Origin: Candidatus Zixiibacteriota bacterium
Lineage (GTDB): Bacteria > Zixibacteria > MSB-5A5 > GN15 > JAAZOE01
Assembly (NCBI GenBank): GCA_012797915.1
Contig: JAAZOE010000234.1
Span: 1 to 22,775, forward strand
Direction of reading: 5' to 3'
Length of the DNA: 22,775 nucleotides
Positions 22,565 through 22,775 of the stretch are shown in pieces; within the stretch, counting starts at the first letter, position 1; each line of letters begins with the position of its first letter. The notes under the pieces were generated by a model, which did not search any database, was not told the origin of the DNA, and saw only the letters and a program-made list of their open reading frames with translations. Both the position numbers and the translations under genes were made by a program.

Positions 22565-22775
22565 CTACCGCTCCTCCCGGTAATATTCATAAATGTATCG
22601 ATAGATCTTCCGCACCCGGTCCGCGCCGTCCCGCTCGGAGATCTTTAGCAACAACCCGTAGTCGTCGTATTCATATGCCTGGCGAAACACCACGCTGTCG
22701 GGCGTGACCTTGGTGATCGCGGCAATATCTCCTCCCGCGATATAGAGATATTTGAACGCATGAGTCAGGCGGTCA
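22565..22775 (-). CDS. Unknown protein, C-terminal part only (5' end beyond window)
   Basis: The last 69 codons of a minus-strand gene are present, ending in TAG at 22567-22565. The visible part is rich in Tyr, Asp and Lys/Arg with a strand-like ending (DSVVFRQAYEYDDYGLLLKI) and an amphipathic tail (VRKIYRYIYEYYREER). It superficially resembles YD-type repeats, which is not enough for a family call. It reads in the same direction as the ECF genes with a 30-base gap, so it may be co-transcribed with them. Confidence 0.7.
   Translation of the reverse strand, partial: DRLTHAFKYLYIAGGDIAAITKVTPDSVVFRQAYEYDDYGLLLKISERDGADRVRKIYRYIYEYYREER

Noticed and set aside
1..22775. CRISPR, tRNA, rRNA, phage or insertion-sequence elements
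   Set aside because: Looked for on both strands; no regular repeats with spacers, cloverleaf-like genes, transposase motifs or terminal inverted repeats were recognised.

Overview
The window is about 22.8 kb of GC-rich bacterial chromosome (roughly 60% GC) carrying 20 complete protein genes, one gene with an internal stop, and one truncated gene at each edge. There is no rRNA, tRNA, CRISPR array, transposase or integrase that I can recognise. Secreted modular proteins, a WD40 protein ending in thrombospondin type-3 repeats plus a dockerin-like pair with the 'VGDA..I..YVFRGGPAP' pattern, and a multihaem cytochrome suggest an uncultured FCB-type bacterium. From memory of that C-terminal module the best guess is Candidatus Zixibacteria or a close relative. 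This is inference and was not checked against a database. UGA is a normal stop here: several ordinary genes end in TGA.

Layout. (1) 1-1324, minus: secreted beta-propeller protein fused to a transglutaminase-like domain, cut by the left edge. (2) 1639-3978, plus: small membrane proteins of the ElaB/YqjD and YqjE type, an AsmA-like protein and a HEAT-like repeat protein. (3) 4234-5706: secreted WD40/TSP3/dockerin-like protein. (4) 5874-6719: UlaG-like metallo-beta-lactamase-fold lipoprotein whose frame is broken by one in-frame TGA. (5) 6912-9459: LemA, two TPM-domain membrane proteins and a DinB-like protein, apparently one operon. (6) 9695-17463: a tight four-gene operon of secreted glycan-degrading enzymes (two GH29 alpha-L-fucosidases, a DUF4838 protein with a C-terminal F5/8C-like module, and a GH3 enzyme with an inserted PA14 domain), followed by two hairpins. 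(7) 17640-19993: a triheme c-type cytochrome, an aminoglycoside-phosphotransferase-fold kinase and a DUF3788 protein. (8) 22775-20069, minus: a truncated unknown gene, then an energy-coupling-factor transporter for cobalt or nickel (CbiM, a PDGLE-domain small subunit, CbiQ, CbiO) joined by two ATGA stop/start overlaps.

How it fits together. The clearest functional unit is the glycosidase operon, which would remove fucose and other terminal sugars from a branched glycan outside the cytoplasm. It has no transporter or regulator in the window. The ECF transporter is a second complete unit. The most unusual items are the in-frame TGA in the metallo-hydrolase, the propeller-transglutaminase fusion, and a long dyad that overlaps the ribosome binding site of the kinase gene. 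I found no convincing evidence for a wholly new defence or mobile system; most genes belong to known families in less common combinations.
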